From positions 682,001 to 746,000 of the forward strand of contig NZ_CP094378.1 of the NCBI RefSeq assembly GCF_030643785.1: 64,000 nt of DNA, read 5' to 3'. The position numbers were made by a program, and so were the translations under genes. The notes under the pieces are model-generated. The model saw only the letters and a list, made by a program, of their open reading frames with translations. It searched no databases and was not told the origin of the DNA. Every line of letters begins with the position of its first letter. Within the stretch, counting starts at the first letter, position 1. Of this stretch, positions 39,999 through 51,239 are shown in pieces. Source of the DNA: Coxiella-like endosymbiont. Lineage in GTDB: Bacteria > Pseudomonadota > Gammaproteobacteria > Coxiellales > Coxiellaceae.

Positions 39999-41545
39999 AT
40001 GAGCCGTAAGTTATTCAAATCCACATTGATTGTTTCTAATATGACACTCATTTCCCGTTTGGTGGGATTTGCGCGAGATGTGGTGCTTGCTGTGATTTTT
40101 GGCGCTGGACCTGCGTTTGATGCCTTTGTAGTTGCATTCAAAATCCCTAATTTCATGCGCCGATTATTTGGTGAAGGGGCTTTTGCTCAGGCTTTTGTGC
40201 CGGTATTGGCGGAATATCGAACCTATCGCTCGCAGAAAGAAGTCCATCAATTTATCAATGCAATTGCTGGAAGTTTAGGTATGGCTTTGCTGGTCATTGT
40301 GGTACTTGCTGAAATTATTGCTCCCTTGGTGATTATGGTATTCGTGCCGGGATTCGTGCGCGATCCTGTTCGCCTGACTTACGCTACCCACATGTTGCGA
40401 ATTACCTCTCCCTATTTATTATTAATTGCTTTAACTGCCTTTTCCGGAGCTACATTAAATACGTTCAACCGATTTGCCGTACCGGCATTTACTCCTGTGT
40501 TATTAAACATTGCCATGATTGCGGTAGCATGGTTGTGGGCGCCTCATGTCTCAACCCCCATTTACGTTTTAGCTTGGGGGTACTAATCGGGGGTCTTTTA
40601 CAATTAGCTACCCAACTCCCTTTTTTATATCGTTTAGGATTTCTTCCTATCCCTAAATGGCGGTGGTGTGATCCCGGAGTAATTCGGGTTCTAAAATTGA
40701 TGGTACCGGCATTGTTTGGTGTTTCTGTCGCTCAAATTAGTTTATTAATCGATAATTTTTTCGCCTCCTTTTTAGCCGCTGGGAGTATTTCGTGGTTGTA
40801 TTATTCCGATCGATTAACGTATTTGCCCCTGGGGGTTATTGGCGTTGCCTTAGCGACTGTAGTGCTGCCCAATTTGTCACGCCATCATAGTTCACAGTCT
40901 GCAAACGCTTATTCCGCTACGCTCGATTGGGCTTTGAGAATGGCAATATTAATTGGTATTCCTGCTGCTGTAGCTTTATTTATTTTAGCTGGCCCTTTGT
41001 TAGCGACATTGATTTACCACGGTGCTTTTACGGCACACGATGTTCTTATGACTCGAAAAAGTCTGTGGGTATTTTCGATAGGTTTGCCGGGATTCATGCT
41101 CGTTAAAATTTTGGCATCTGCTTTTTATTCCCGCCAGAATATAAAAACTCCTGTAAAAATTGCGGCAACTGCGATGGGTGCTAATCTTATTTTAAACGTA
41201 TTACTTATCCATCCTCTTGCCCATGCGGGGCTGGCTTTAGCCACCTCGTTAGCCTCTGCTTTTAATGCAGGCCTTCTTTTATATTTTTTATTGCGGCGTT
41301 CGATTTATAGACCCGCTCCAAACTGGTCAAAATTAATTTTCCGATTAGTAGTGGCTAATTTTGTAATGGGTTTTGTCATTGTTTGGTTTTCTGGGAATAT
41401 TGGGCGATGGTTGGTTTGGTCTGTGGAAGAACGGATTTGGCATTTGCTAATTGTTATTTTGTTAGGATTTTTTACTTATTTAGTGACGTTGTGGATTTTA
41501 GGACTAAAACTTTCTGATCTACGATCTCCGGTTGTGATTGATTAA
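39999..41545 (+). CDS. murJ: Lipid II flippase MurJ (MviN), one frameshift
   Basis: Essential inner-membrane protein of about 514 residues that flips lipid II for peptidoglycan synthesis. The N-terminal signature SRLVGFARDVVLAVIFGAG and FRRLFGEGAFAQAFVPVL-type sequence is well conserved (here MRRLFGEGAFAQAF). The frame breaks at a G run (40576-40580, five G) and would join perfectly with six G (VLAWGVLIGGLLQLATQLPF). After that all later membrane segments are clean to the stop at 41545. It is the only murJ in view and should be essential in a cell-wall-bearing bacterium. It precedes ribF, as in many gammaproteobacteria. Confidence 0.92.
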
Positions 41546-41549
41546 CATC

Positions 41550-42475
41550 ATGGAATTAATACGTGGTAAATACGCTTTTAAAAAAAAATAGGTGGTTGCG
41601 TTGTCACACTAGGAAATTTTGATGGGATGCATTTGGGTCATCAATCACTTCTTACAAAATTAAAATCCTTAGGACAGAAATTAAATTTACCCACGGCAGT
41701 TATTATTTTTGAACCTCAACCTAAAGAATTTTTTGCGAAAATCCAATCGGATTCGCGATTGATGCGATTTCGGGAAAAATGGATGGCATTTCAAGAATGG
41801 GAAATCAATTTCCTTGTATGCTTTCGCTTTAATCAAGTCTTAGCAAATCTACCCCCTGAAAACTTTGTTAAAGAAATTTTGGTGGATCAACTAGAAGTGG
41901 AAGCCCTTGTTGTGGGAGACGACTGTCGATTTGGTGTTAAACGCGCGGGCGATTATCAGCTACTTAAAAAATTAGGGAAACATTATGGTTTTGAAGCCAT
42001 AGAAATGGCGTCCGTTCTTTATGAAGAACAACGAATTAGCAGCACTCGAATACGTCATGCGTTGGAAAAGGGAAATATGGATTTGGCACGGAATTTGTTG
42101 GGTCATCCTTATTGGCTTTGTGGTAAAGTCATTGCTGGGGAAAAACGCGGACGTGTATTAGGGTTTCCGACAGCTAATATTGATTTGCATAGAGTCAAAG
42201 TGCCATTGACAGGTATTTTTGTAATCCGGGCTTATTTAGAGGAGAAAGTCTTTCAAGGGGTCGCCAGTTTAGGAGTACGTCCTACTTTTGGAGGAACCCG
42301 GATGTTATTAGAATTGTATCTGTTTAATTTCTCTCGCGATATCTATGGTAACTATTTGCGAATCGAGTTTTTACATAAATTGCGATCTGAAGAGCGTTTT
42401 CCGTCGGTGGATGCTTTAGTGAAGCAAATGCATCAAGACGTATCAGAGGCAAAAAATTATTTTTCAAATGAATGA
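41550..42475 (+). CDS. ribF: Bifunctional riboflavin kinase/FAD synthetase RibF, one frameshift
   Basis: Makes FMN and FAD from riboflavin. It starts at ATG 41550 (MELIRGKYAFKKK), 4 bp after murJ. A run of nine A (41580-41588) leads to TAG; ten A would give KKIGGCVVTLGNFDGMHLGH, joining the downstream frame with the adenylyltransferase motif GNFDGMHLGHQ. Downstream are RISSTRIRHAL, the kinase part GRVLGFPTANI and ASLGVRPTFGG. All else is intact. Poly-A of this length is a known site for polymerase slippage that can rescue the protein in AT-rich endosymbionts. Confidence 0.92.
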
Positions 42476-42586
42476 TTCTATCTGCCAGTTATGACTTCGC
42501 CTGGAGGCCTGCTCATTTTGATGAATGACGAAAGTGAAATGATCCAGTATGATATTTTCCATTAAAAACTGACAGGAGTGAAACGG

Positions 42587-43257
42587 ATGAAATCTTTTCT
42601 TAGGTTATTGATTATGATTGTTGTGGCAATGGTATTGGCGGCTTGCGATCGGAATACTATAAAGGGAAGCGGCACGATTATATTGCTCAGGCTTGTGAAA
42701 TGTGCCTTCGTTTGAATATATTCGCGCCACGTGGGAATTGTAACAAGTGGTAGTAAAAACCAACGAGATAATATTCGACCTTAATAATATTCAACCTTAT
42801 ATTATTACGAGTATAAAAGACGATACTTTAGAAATTTCACCTAAAAATGGTTATCAATTGATTCCCACCCATCCAATTATAGTAGAAATTAGCATGAAGA
42901 AAATGGAAAATTTGGGTACTGCTAGTACCATACAAGTAAATGCTACGTCTATTGATAGCGATAGTTTGGGTGTTCATGTTAGTGGCAGCAGCCAATTATT
43001 TTTAGAAGGGGAGGTAGATAAAGCATCAATTAACATTGTGAGACAAGCGAGTGTGTGTTGATGCGCGTCGTTTGATTACGGAAACGATGGATTTATATTT
43101 GGAAGGATCAGCTTGGTTTGCAGTTCATGTTAATCGGAAATTGAATGTTCGTGTTGCGGGCAACGGTGAAGTCGTTTATTTTGGTAATCTTGCGCTCTTA
43201 AATCAATATATCTTTGGCAAAGGTAAAGTGGAAAAAGGCATCTCTGAGAATGACTGA
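42587..43257 (+). pseudogene. DUF2807 (GIN-domain) lipoprotein remnant
   Basis: The start MKSFLRLLIMIVVAMVLAAC has a lipoprotein signal with lipobox LAAC, preceded by AGGAG at 42572-42576. After a shift near 42660 a beta-helix-like part appears: TLEISPKNGYQLIP, IIVEISMKKMENLG, SIDSDSLGVHVSGSSQLFL (42949-43005) and LNVRVAGNGEVVYFGN (43141-43188). These match the DUF2807 head domain of putative autotransporter adhesin type. Two or more frameshifts (near 42665-42740 and 43045) break it. Its end overlaps ileS by 8 bp. Confidence 0.7.
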
Positions 43258-46059
43258 TTACAAAGACACCTTAAATCTTCTACAAACTGACTTTCCCATG
43301 CGAGCTAATTTACCTCATCGGGAGCCAGAAATATTAGCGCGCTGGCAAGAATTGGATCTTTACCAAAAAATTCGTGAAACCTGTAACGGTCGGCCGAAAT
43401 TTATTTTGCATGACGGCCCCCCTACGCCAACGGTCGTGCTCATTTAGGAACTGCTTTTAATAAAATTCTCAAAGATATTGTTGTGAAATCAAAAACATTG
43501 AGCGGATTCGACTCTCCTTTTGTACCCGGTTGGGATTGTCATGGTTTGCCAATTGAACTGAACGTTGAAAAAAATATGGGTAAAGAAAACTTATCTGCAA
43601 ATGAGTTTCGCCAGGCTTGTCGTGATTATGCAGCCTCGCAAATAGAGTTACAGCGAGAAGATTTTAAACGGTTGGGAGTAATTGGAGATTGGCAAAATCC
43701 ATATTTGACTATGGATTTTCATTATGAAGCAGATACAGTTCGCGCATTGTCTAAAATCGTGGCGAACGACCATTTGCTTCGGGGACAAAAACCAGTCCAT
43801 TGGTGTATAGCTTGTAGTTCTGCATTGGCTGAAGCGGAAGTGGAATATCGCGATAAAGCGTCGCCTTCCATTGATGTGGCTTTTGAAGCGGTTGATTATG
43901 AAGAGGTGCGTCGGCGTTTTGGAGTTAAAAATCAAAAGACCCTGGTAATAATACCCATCTGGACCACGACACCTTGGACATTGTCGGCTAATGAAGCGAT
44001 CAGTGTTCATTCTGATTTGTATTACGCCCTGGTAAAAAGTGAATTGCGTGGCCAACCCACTTATCTGGTGGTAGCTAAAGATTTAGTCGACAAGACGATG
44101 CAACGTTATCGTATTGACGATTATGAAGTGCATGGCAATTTAAAAGGTGAAAAGTTAGAAGGCATCCAGTTACAACATCCGTTTCTTGATCGAATTGTGC
44201 CGATTATTCTGGGCGAACACGTTACTACCGAGATGGGAACTGGAAATGTCCACACTGCGCCTGCACATGGATTGGAGGATTATTTTGTTGCAGAAAAATA
44301 TAATTTGCCAATCGATAATCCCGTCGATGCGCGCGGTCGTTTCGTTGAAGGAACGTTTTTGGTTGGTGGACAATCCGTCTTTAAAGCGAATGAGCCTATC
44401 ATTGTTTTGTTAGCGGATAGTGGACATTTATTGCATACCGAAACTATTCAACATAGTTATCCGCATTGTTGGCGCCATAAAACCCCCTTAATTTTTCGGA
44501 CAACCCCGCAATGGTTTATTGGTATGGACAAAAAAGGATTGCGTAATCTCGCATTAGTAGAGATTGAAAAAGTAAAATGGGTTCCTATTTGGGGTCAAGC
44601 GCGTATTGGAAAGATGATTGCCGATCGCCCCGATTGGTGTATTTCGCGGCAACGGTTATGGGGAATTCCAATTCCTTTGTTTATAGAAAAACAATCAGGA
44701 GATTTGCATCGCAACACGCCTGCTTTAATGGAAAAGGTGGCACAATTAATTGAAAAAAATAGTGTCGATGCTTGGTTTGATTTAGAGCCAAAAACATTAT
44801 TAGGTGATGAAGCTGAACTCTACGAGAAAGTAACGGATGTGTTGGATGTATGGTTTGACTCCGGCGTAACTCATTTTGGTGTTTTGGAAGAGCGACCGGA
44901 ACTACATGTACCTGCTGAACTTTATTTAGAAGGTTCAGATCAGCATCGAGGCTGGTTTCAATCATCTTTATTGACTGCTTTGGCCATTCGAAATAAAGCA
45001 CCTTACAAAGTCGTATTGACATATGGTTTTGTGGTTGACAGTCAAGGCAGAAAGATGTCCAAATCTCTGGGCAATGTTATTTTACCTGCTGATGTAGTAA
45101 AAAATTTAGGCGCTGATGTGCTGCGATTATGGGCTGCTTCTATGGATTATACTGCTGAAGTGAATGTATCCGATGAAATTTTAAAACGCGCTTCAGATGC
45201 TTATCGACGAATTCGCAATACCGCACGATTTTTATTATCAAATTTATATGATTTTAATCCGAGAAAAGACTCTGTCGCGACAGAACAATTAGTTGCATTG
45301 GATCGATGGGCTATCGTTGTGACCGAGCGTTTACAGGAAAAAATCATAACCGCTTACGATCACTATCGGTTTCCTGCAATTTATCAAGCAATTCATAATT
45401 TTTGTACTGTTGAGATGGGCAGTTTTTATTTGGATATTCTGAAAGATCGTCTATATACCAGTAAAAAAACAGGCTTAGCTAGACGCTCGGCACAAACGGC
45501 GTTATATTATATTGCAGAGGCTTTTGTATGCTGGATTGCTCCTATTACCAGCTTCACTGCGGATGAAATTTGGCAATTTATGCCGAGTGATCGCGAAGCA
45601 TCTGTCTTCTTAACGCAATGGTTTTCGGATTTTCCGGCAATTAAACTGCGTGAAGAAGAGGATCAGGAGTGGCAGATGCTGTTGCAAGTTCGCGATGAGG
45701 TTAATAAAGCTTTAGAAAGCTACCGTAATGAGGGCAAGATTGGATCTGCGTTGGCAGCGGAAATTTTATTGTATGCCGATGAAAATTTGTATCCGATTCT
45801 TGCCAAGTTGGGTAATGAATTACGTTTTGTATTAATTACCTCCGAAGCAAAAGTTTTCCCGATCAAAGAAAAAACCAAAGAAGCCTTCAGTACGAATCTT
45901 CCCGAGTTAGTTTTAGAAATTCGCATTTCTGAATTCGAAAAATGTGTTCGTTGTTGGCAACGTCAGTCCAGTGTGGGTCAAATTGAGGAACATCCCGATT
46001 TGTGTGAGCGCTGTGTGAGCAATGCCTTTGGAGATGGGGAAGAACGGCGATTCGCCTGA
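43250..46059 (+). CDS. ileS: Isoleucyl-tRNA synthetase, one frameshift
   Basis: Essential class I synthetase of about 936 residues. It starts [19 protein letters not shown] at 43250. The run of six C at 43417-43422 shifts the frame to TAG at 43445-43447; seven C would give [19 protein letters not shown], which contains the HIGH-like HLGT motif and joins the long downstream frame. That frame has the editing domain ([13 protein letters not shown]), [12 protein letters not shown], the KMSKS loop [10 protein letters not shown] and a C-terminal zinc site CVRCWQ...CERC. Only one lesion is seen in 2.8 kb. Without a second copy this gene must work, so error or rescue is likely. Confidence 0.94.
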
Positions 46060-46126
46060 TAAAAAAACGTTAACTTTGCCGATCCAAGAATTTCATTGGA
46101 AAAATAGTGAGTTTAAAAAAGTGAAA

Positions 46127-46612
46127 ATGACTTCGAAAAAAAAAGCATTACCTTGGTTAAGGTTGAGTGTTTTTATTATTGCGGTAGATCAATGGACGAA
46201 ATACTTAATAGTTCATCATTTGGCATTTGGCCGGCCCATTAAAATTTTTCTTTGGTTGAATTTAGCATTGAATTACAATATCGGCGCTGCCTTTAGTTTT
46301 TTGGGTACTGAGGAGGGTGGATGGCAGATTTATCTTTTCGCCCTAATTTCGTTGATAGTTAGCGTATTTCTTATCATATGGCTAAGCCGCATACAGCGTT
46401 CTGATAAGTGGAAGGCTGTTGGTCTTTCATTGGTTGTTGGCGGTGCATTGGGTAATTTTATTGATCGAGTTCGCTTAGGGTATGTGATTGATTTTATCGA
46501 TTTCCATATTAAGGACTGGCACTATGCCACCTTCAATATCGCTGACAGTGCTATTTGCGTAGGAGTCTTTTTATTGATAATAGCAACGATTTTCGAGCGG
46601 CGGTCATCATAA
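46127..46612 (+). CDS. lspA: Lipoprotein signal peptidase (signal peptidase II)
   Basis: Inner-membrane aspartyl protease that removes lipoprotein signal peptides. ATG 46127 (MTSKKKALPWLRLSVF) gives 161 residues with four membrane segments. The catalytic Asp residues lie in GNFIDRVRLGYVIDF and FNIADSAIC; VDQWTKYLI and NYNIGAAFSFL are also conserved. It follows ileS as in most gammaproteobacteria. The reading frame is open further upstream to 46022, inside ileS, without homology. Confidence 0.95.
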   Translation: MTSKKKALPWLRLSVFIIAVDQWTKYLIVHHLAFGRPIKIFLWLNLALNYNIGAAFSFLGTEEGGWQIYLFALISLIVSVFLIIWLSRIQRSDKWKAVGLSLVVGGALGNFIDRVRLGYVIDFIDFHIKDWHYATFNIADSAICVGVFLLIIATIFERRSS

Positions 46613-46619
46613 CAGCTTA

Positions 46620-46990
46620 CCAAAAAGCCGCTTTCCTCGCGCCTCGATGTCCTGTCTCATCTAACCAGAGAGATTGCCGCAAAGGTCTTTATTTTTGATG
46701 TCCTTGCGGAATGGCTTTAATTGAATAACTTTCGTCAGTGAGATGAGTGAGTTAGAAATGATAACTTTTGGACTCATGTCCGATTTCTAGTTCAGGGAGC
46801 TTAGCACCTCGGTAGGAAGTATGCTGATTATAAAAGGCTTCGAGGTCGACTCGTCATTTCCATTAGCTCAATTTCAGTCGCATAGGGGTGAGAAGTGAAA
46901 ACGTGATAATAGTAGGAAGGGTAGGCGATAACGTCTAAAATCATTAGGATGGCCCATAGCTACTATAAGTTCCAATAAACTAAATCCTTA
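46620..46990 (-). pseudogene. pilE: Type IV pilin-like (PilE) remnant
   Basis: Minus-strand fragments near 46745-46660 read SYSIKAIPQGHQK and, in another frame, NKDLCGNLS with ETGHRG after it, which resembles the C-terminal disulfide region of PilE-type minor pilins (YT..A.PQG.Q....CG.L...). Upstream PRGAKLPELEIGHES is compatible with the middle of a pilin. Gene order lspA-fkpB-ispH-pilE in gammaproteobacteria supports it. The N-terminal prepilin motif is not clear, so the assignment is moderate. Confidence 0.42.
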
Positions 46991-47015
46991 CATATCCATA
47001 TCCTTACATATCCAT
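46984..47015. repeat. Perfect 16-bp two-copy tandem duplication
   Basis: ATCCTTACATATCCAT is exactly doubled at 46984-46999 and 47000-47015, in the spacer upstream of tRNA-Lys. Confidence 0.95.
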
Positions 47016-47212
47016 GCTTCATTGTGAATGAATGGGGGTAAAATCCACTACCGTGGCCGCGTGTGGCGCTCACATTTCCTTGAACTATCCAAGAGGAGGG
47101 GGACCCCGGGGGTGTGTGCTATAGTAGAGTTTAGAAAGAAACCTTCTAAGGCCCTTGATGACTTGTTATTTTATCAAAAATCGTTATTATTTCTAGTCTT
47201 AAAGACCTTTGT

Positions 47213-47285
47213 GGGCCGTTAGCTCAGCTGGTAGAGCAGCGGACTTTTAATCCGTTGGTCATAGGTTCAAATCCTATACGGCCCA
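47213..47285 (+). tRNA. tRNA-Lys (anticodon TTT)
   Basis: Cloverleaf: acceptor GGGCCGT/ACGGCCC, D arm GCTC AGCTGGTA GAGC, anticodon arm CGGA-CTTTTAA-TCCG with anticodon TTT, T arm ATAGG-TTCAAAT-CCTAT, and discriminator A. CCA is not encoded. Confidence 0.96.
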
Positions 47286-47424
47286 ATAATAAAAGTGGGC
47301 TTGTCCTGATTATTGGAAGATTCATTCTGAGAAGAAATAATTGAATTAGCCTCAGAAAAAATAATATTTTAACTTTATTGACGAGCTAGTTTGTGTATGA
47401 GGCTATTCTTCTGAGGAAGTTTTC

Positions 47425-48229
47425 TTAGAATTCGTCGTAAAAAATTTCATCCTCTTCCGATTCATCGTAGGTAGAGAAAAAATGAGGGAATCGAGATTGT
47501 AAAAATCCCTTCAAAAGCCCAACCCCATGCTTAGTAAAAAAGCATTCCCGAAAAGTGAAAGTTCTAGAATGATTTGCTATCGCCGACAGAAATTCTGACC
47601 AAAAGAAATAATGAGAAAGGGAAGCGAAGAAGGATATTTTTAGGGATAAAAAATTTTCCGGACGGGGTCTTTTATTAATTTTAAAATAACTTAATTTGCC
47701 TGAAATGACCAATTGGTTATATTGGCGACGTGTTACCTTCAATAAGTTCATGCCATTCTCCAGAAGAAATATTTTTAAGGGTTATTCGCTTTTCTTCAAT
47801 TGCGTCCCTCGATAATCGCTTTAAATTCTTCTTTGACGTCGCTTTACTGTTTCTTGCGACTTAATTTTGGAAAATGTAAATAAGTAGTAAATCTAGTATT
47901 AAATAATTCATTTAGATCTATCGCTACACCTTTGACTTTTTCTAGACTATCTAAATGTTTTTGAGATTTTAACGCACTTTCTAAGACCATAACAGCAAGT
48001 TCTATTTCTTTTTCTGAAGCAATCAGAGATATCAAGCAATTTAAAATGGGGGATTAATGAGGGCGGTGATGCGTTCTTCTTCTTCAAAAGTATAGGGTAT
48101 AAAAACTTCCTTATCTTTTATTATATTATATATGCTGAAAATAATGCCTAAACAATTAGCATAGCACCTGGTTTTCACCAAAGGCTGAACCATTCCTATC
48201 AACGTGATCGTAGACTCATGGGTATTCAA
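47425..48229 (-). pseudogene. Unknown gene remnant, three frames
   Basis: Minus-strand pieces in order: MNTHESTITLIGMVQPLVKT with EEEERITALINPPF (48229-48041), SEKEIELAVMVLESALKSQK and LNELFNTRFTTYLHFPKL (48035-47844), and MNLLKVTRRQYNQLVISGKL ending with an acidic tail SEEDEIFYDEF (47751-47425). They are consecutive, AT-rich and coding-like, so they are best read as one broken gene of about 260 residues. I see no known domain. It could be a lineage-specific protein or an old secretion substrate, but nothing in the sequence proves that. Confidence 0.45.
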
Positions 48230-48776
48230 CTAAAACTTGCGATGACAATAAAAACATATAAAATCAATTCACAATGCAAGACACTAACAGTTAACATTAA
48301 AAAATAGTTAATATTTCTTAGAAAAATTATTTTCTTACGGTACCTTATAACAAGAGGATATTCAGCTTTGTACATTTGGGCCGAAATTAAACGAGATTAT
48401 GGATGAGTTGGTAGGCTATCAATTATAAGATTAGTTATAAAAGACGCTAATGTTATTACCCTCAGCGAGAAAGTGATTCATTCGGTATTGATGTACATGG
48501 AGAATCTATCAGACGTTCGTGCAAGGTATGGTTTTTCAAATCTCCTTCAAAGAATTTGAGGCTGCTGATCGATATGAAGTTGCGGGATTATAAACGAATT
48601 TGCGTTAATTTTCGTTCAGGAACTCCTGCCTGGGTTTATGTCAGCGTCAGTAAGTAGTGAAGAATAGCACTCTTGAAAAATTTCTTACAGGCTAAAAATT
48701 TAGCTCGGCCAAGTTGGTGCACTCTTTATAATCGTCTATCAAATATTCGTCTATCAAATATTCAAGAATAAAAATC
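48230..48776. other. Decayed spacer, no recognisable gene
   Basis: Short plus-strand coding-like pieces (FQISFKEFEAADRYEVAG near 48535-48590) are broken by stops. A perfect 15-bp tandem duplication, TCGTCTATCAAATAT, lies at 48732-48761, just before the aminotransferase remnant. Confidence 0.45.
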
Positions 48777-49752
48777 ATGTCATTACCTAAGTTTAAATTA
48801 GAAGAATACTTTTCAAAATATGAGTTTGTTGCTCATTATATGATGTGATCATCAGATTCAGAATCTCATAGGCTTACTAATCTTTTAGCAATGGCAGACA
48901 AGGAGTGTTCAAACTTATGAGATAAATTGAATTTAGGTTACACCGAAATCTACGATCTGCCTTTATTGCGAGAAAAAATTAGAAAATTATATAAAACTAA
49001 GAATCATATTTTAGTTTTTTCTGTGACAGAAGAAGCGATTTATGTAGCAATACGTGCGCTCTTTAAAGCCGAAAACCAAGTTATTTTAATGACGCCTTGT
49101 TATCAATCTCTTAAGAAAATTCTCAAATTGATTGGGGCCAAGTAATTGAATTTAAATTAGATTGGAAAAACAATGGTTTTGGTCCTTCAATTTAGAAAAA
49201 TTTGAATAGATGATGACGGATCATATTAAATTAGTCATTATTAACTTCCCGCATAATCTGACTGCTATTTAACTAACCCAATCGATCTTCAATGAAATTA
49301 TCAGTATTATAATAAAACGACATAAGGCTCTTCTATTTAGTGATGAGTTTTATCGACTTTCTGAATACGATTTAGCCGATCGTTTGCCAGCCGTCATTGA
49401 TTGTTACGAGTATGAGAATGCTTTAAGCTTGGGGCGTTATGTCTAAGACTTTTGGACGGACTGCCTGGGTGACGCATTGGTTGGCTGGCTTCATCAAACA
49501 AATCATTAATCAGTGAACTTGCTTCTTATAAAAATTATACAACTATCTCTAGCAGCGCCCCGAGCGAAATTTTGGCGTTGGATTGCCTTAAGAAATAAGG
49601 AAGCCACCATTAATCGTAATGAAGAAGGAGTCATCTTCCTCCCAGGAATACTTTTCGATAATTCAAATAACCACTTTCGATTGTGCTTTGGTTGACTTAA
49701 TTTACCCGAAGCACTTGAAAGAGTGGAACGCTTTATGAAGGAATTTATTTAA
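48777..49752 (+). pseudogene. PLP-dependent class I/II aminotransferase remnant
   Basis: Starts MSLPKFKLEEYFSKYEFVAH then meets TGA. Then LGYTEIYDLPLLREKIRKLY, VFSVTEEAIYVAIRALFK and VILMTPCYQSLKKILKLIG (48933-49140). Other frames give KLVIINFPHN near 49230-49258, LLFSDEFYRLSEYDLADRL (49330-49385), and MSKTFG followed by GWLAS near 49440-49495, where the PLP-binding Lys of SKTFG would lie. The C-terminus ends at TAA 49750-49752. Six or more lesions. The substrate cannot be told. Confidence 0.82.
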
Positions 49753-50880
49753 TCTCTATCCCGGTCCAGCAATACCTAACGTCGTCAATAAAGACTGTTG
49801 TGATGAGTAACACCCTATAAAGCACGTCATCCTCCGAGCGCGTATGAAAAAGTTATTTTATTCGGTGTTTAATTTTGGGATATCCCTCGTAGGACTCGGG
49901 ATGACGTGTTTACACCGCACCGCGGACATACTTCAAAAAATTACAATGACCTATTCGTGCTTTCTCGGTTTTTCTTTTGATTTCCTGAATTTCTGAGATT
50001 TTAGGTGAACCAATGCTCAAAAAAAAATGTTTCCAGCCGATTAAAAACTATTTTTGAATTCGAGATGACATCTTTTCCTCATCATCTTCATCTCCAGGGG
50101 TTGAGTTTACATGACTGGGTAAGCTTGCCAACCCACTGGATAGAAATCTTAATCCAAGCTTAGGAGACTGAGCTGCTGGAATGTCGATAAGTTGGCCTTT
50201 TAGCTCTTATGACTTTGGGATACCAGCGGCAAAGTTTCTTATTCTTTGCAGTAGTTCTTCTTGGACTTCTAGTAAAATCGGAATAATACGTTTCATCGCT
50301 CATTGCTCATTATTTCTTGAAACTGATTAGGAGTTACATGTCTCTCTAAGCTTTCAACAAGCAAGTCAGGATGTTGAGAGAGCAGCTCGTGTTTTGGTTT
50401 CATTAGAAACATATTGATCCGTTAACCAGGTGATCTCTCATCGGCTCCATATCCAATAATTGCCTTGCTGTTTCACGATCACGTCTGAGTCTGTCGTTGA
50501 ATATTCGAAGACAAAAAAACACTGGCGGTGGGATGTTCTAATTATCGAGCTAATTCAAAGCAAAAAATAGCGAGGCTGATATCACTAAACACTGCCTTAG
50601 AACCTTGAACACTACCTTAGGTTCGAATCGGTAAGTTGTTCTGAAAAAATTTCTCCTAATATCCCTTTCTTCGCGACTTATTTCTGGTTTACCAATCGTG
50701 GCCCCATATTTTTATTAAAATAGGGGTTAATACACTCCCAATCTTAACAAATTATTATCCCTCAAACCCCCGTTATTTTATCCTCTTAGTAGTATAAAAA
50801 ATATCAAAATAATCTATTAATTATAAATAATAAAGTTTTAAAAGTACTTCTATACTTAAGAAAGTATTTTTTGAGTTATA
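49753..50880. other. Decayed 1.1-kb region without a recognisable gene
   Basis: Apart from the dispersed repeat at 49823-49950 I see no family. The minus strand of 50100-50480 has broken coding-like stretches (RRDRETARQLLDMEPMR, PKHELLSQHPDLLVESLERH) that suggest a dead gene of unknown function. Confidence 0.45.
49875..49950. repeat. Dispersed palindromic repeat, copy 1, with an inverted partner
   Basis: The segment TATCCCTCGTAGGACTCGGG followed by ATGACGTG, an ACACCG(C)A region and CAAAAAATTACAATGAC matches bases 59743-59817 over about 75 bp. The core is an imperfect palindrome (ATCCC...GGGAT). An inverted half-copy, CACGTCATCCTCCGAG, lies at 49823-49837. Both copies sit just after the 3' ends of genes. 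Confidence 0.75.
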
Positions 50881-50892
50881 TATTTATGAAAA

Positions 50893-50916
50893 ATTTACAA
50901 TCTTATTTACAATCTT
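50893..50916. repeat. Perfect 12-bp two-copy tandem duplication
   Basis: ATTTACAATCTT is doubled at 50893-50904 and 50905-50916, inside a 30-codon frame starting at ATG 50886 that encodes a short hydrophobic peptide of doubtful reality. Confidence 0.9.
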
Positions 50917-51239
50917 ATTGGCTAATGGTGTTATTAGCAGGACTTTTTGTTGTGTTTACTCCTGTATTGGTTGATTAGATCTAAAATAGACATTCAAAAC
51001 AATTCTCCGCAGACTATGTATATGGATTCTTCTTGTGGTGGTATCCCAGCACAAACTATACGGGGCAATGGGGGAAGAGCTTCTTTTCAAGTTCCCTTGA
51101 TCCTACGTAAAATAAAAGTTGCACTTTGTTTATCCACCTTTCTGTGTAAGTTATATAATTTATTTAGAATATGATGCTTCTCTAAAAACCCTTTACGGAT
51201 GAAGGAATCTGCGAACAGCTTATAGGTGGTTTTCATGCT

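Noticed and set aside
43648-44055. Antisense frames within ileS and other housekeeping genes
   Set aside because: They are shadows of strongly conserved genes on the other strand and have no independent support.
46022-46126. N-terminal extension of LspA inside ileS
   Set aside because: It reads an alternative frame of the ileS zinc-binding tail; LspA homology starts at about 46127.
50886-50978. 30-codon hydrophobic peptide MKNLQSYLQSYWLMVLLAG
   Set aside because: Too short, made partly by a 12-bp duplication, no clear ribosome site, and surrounded by decayed sequence.
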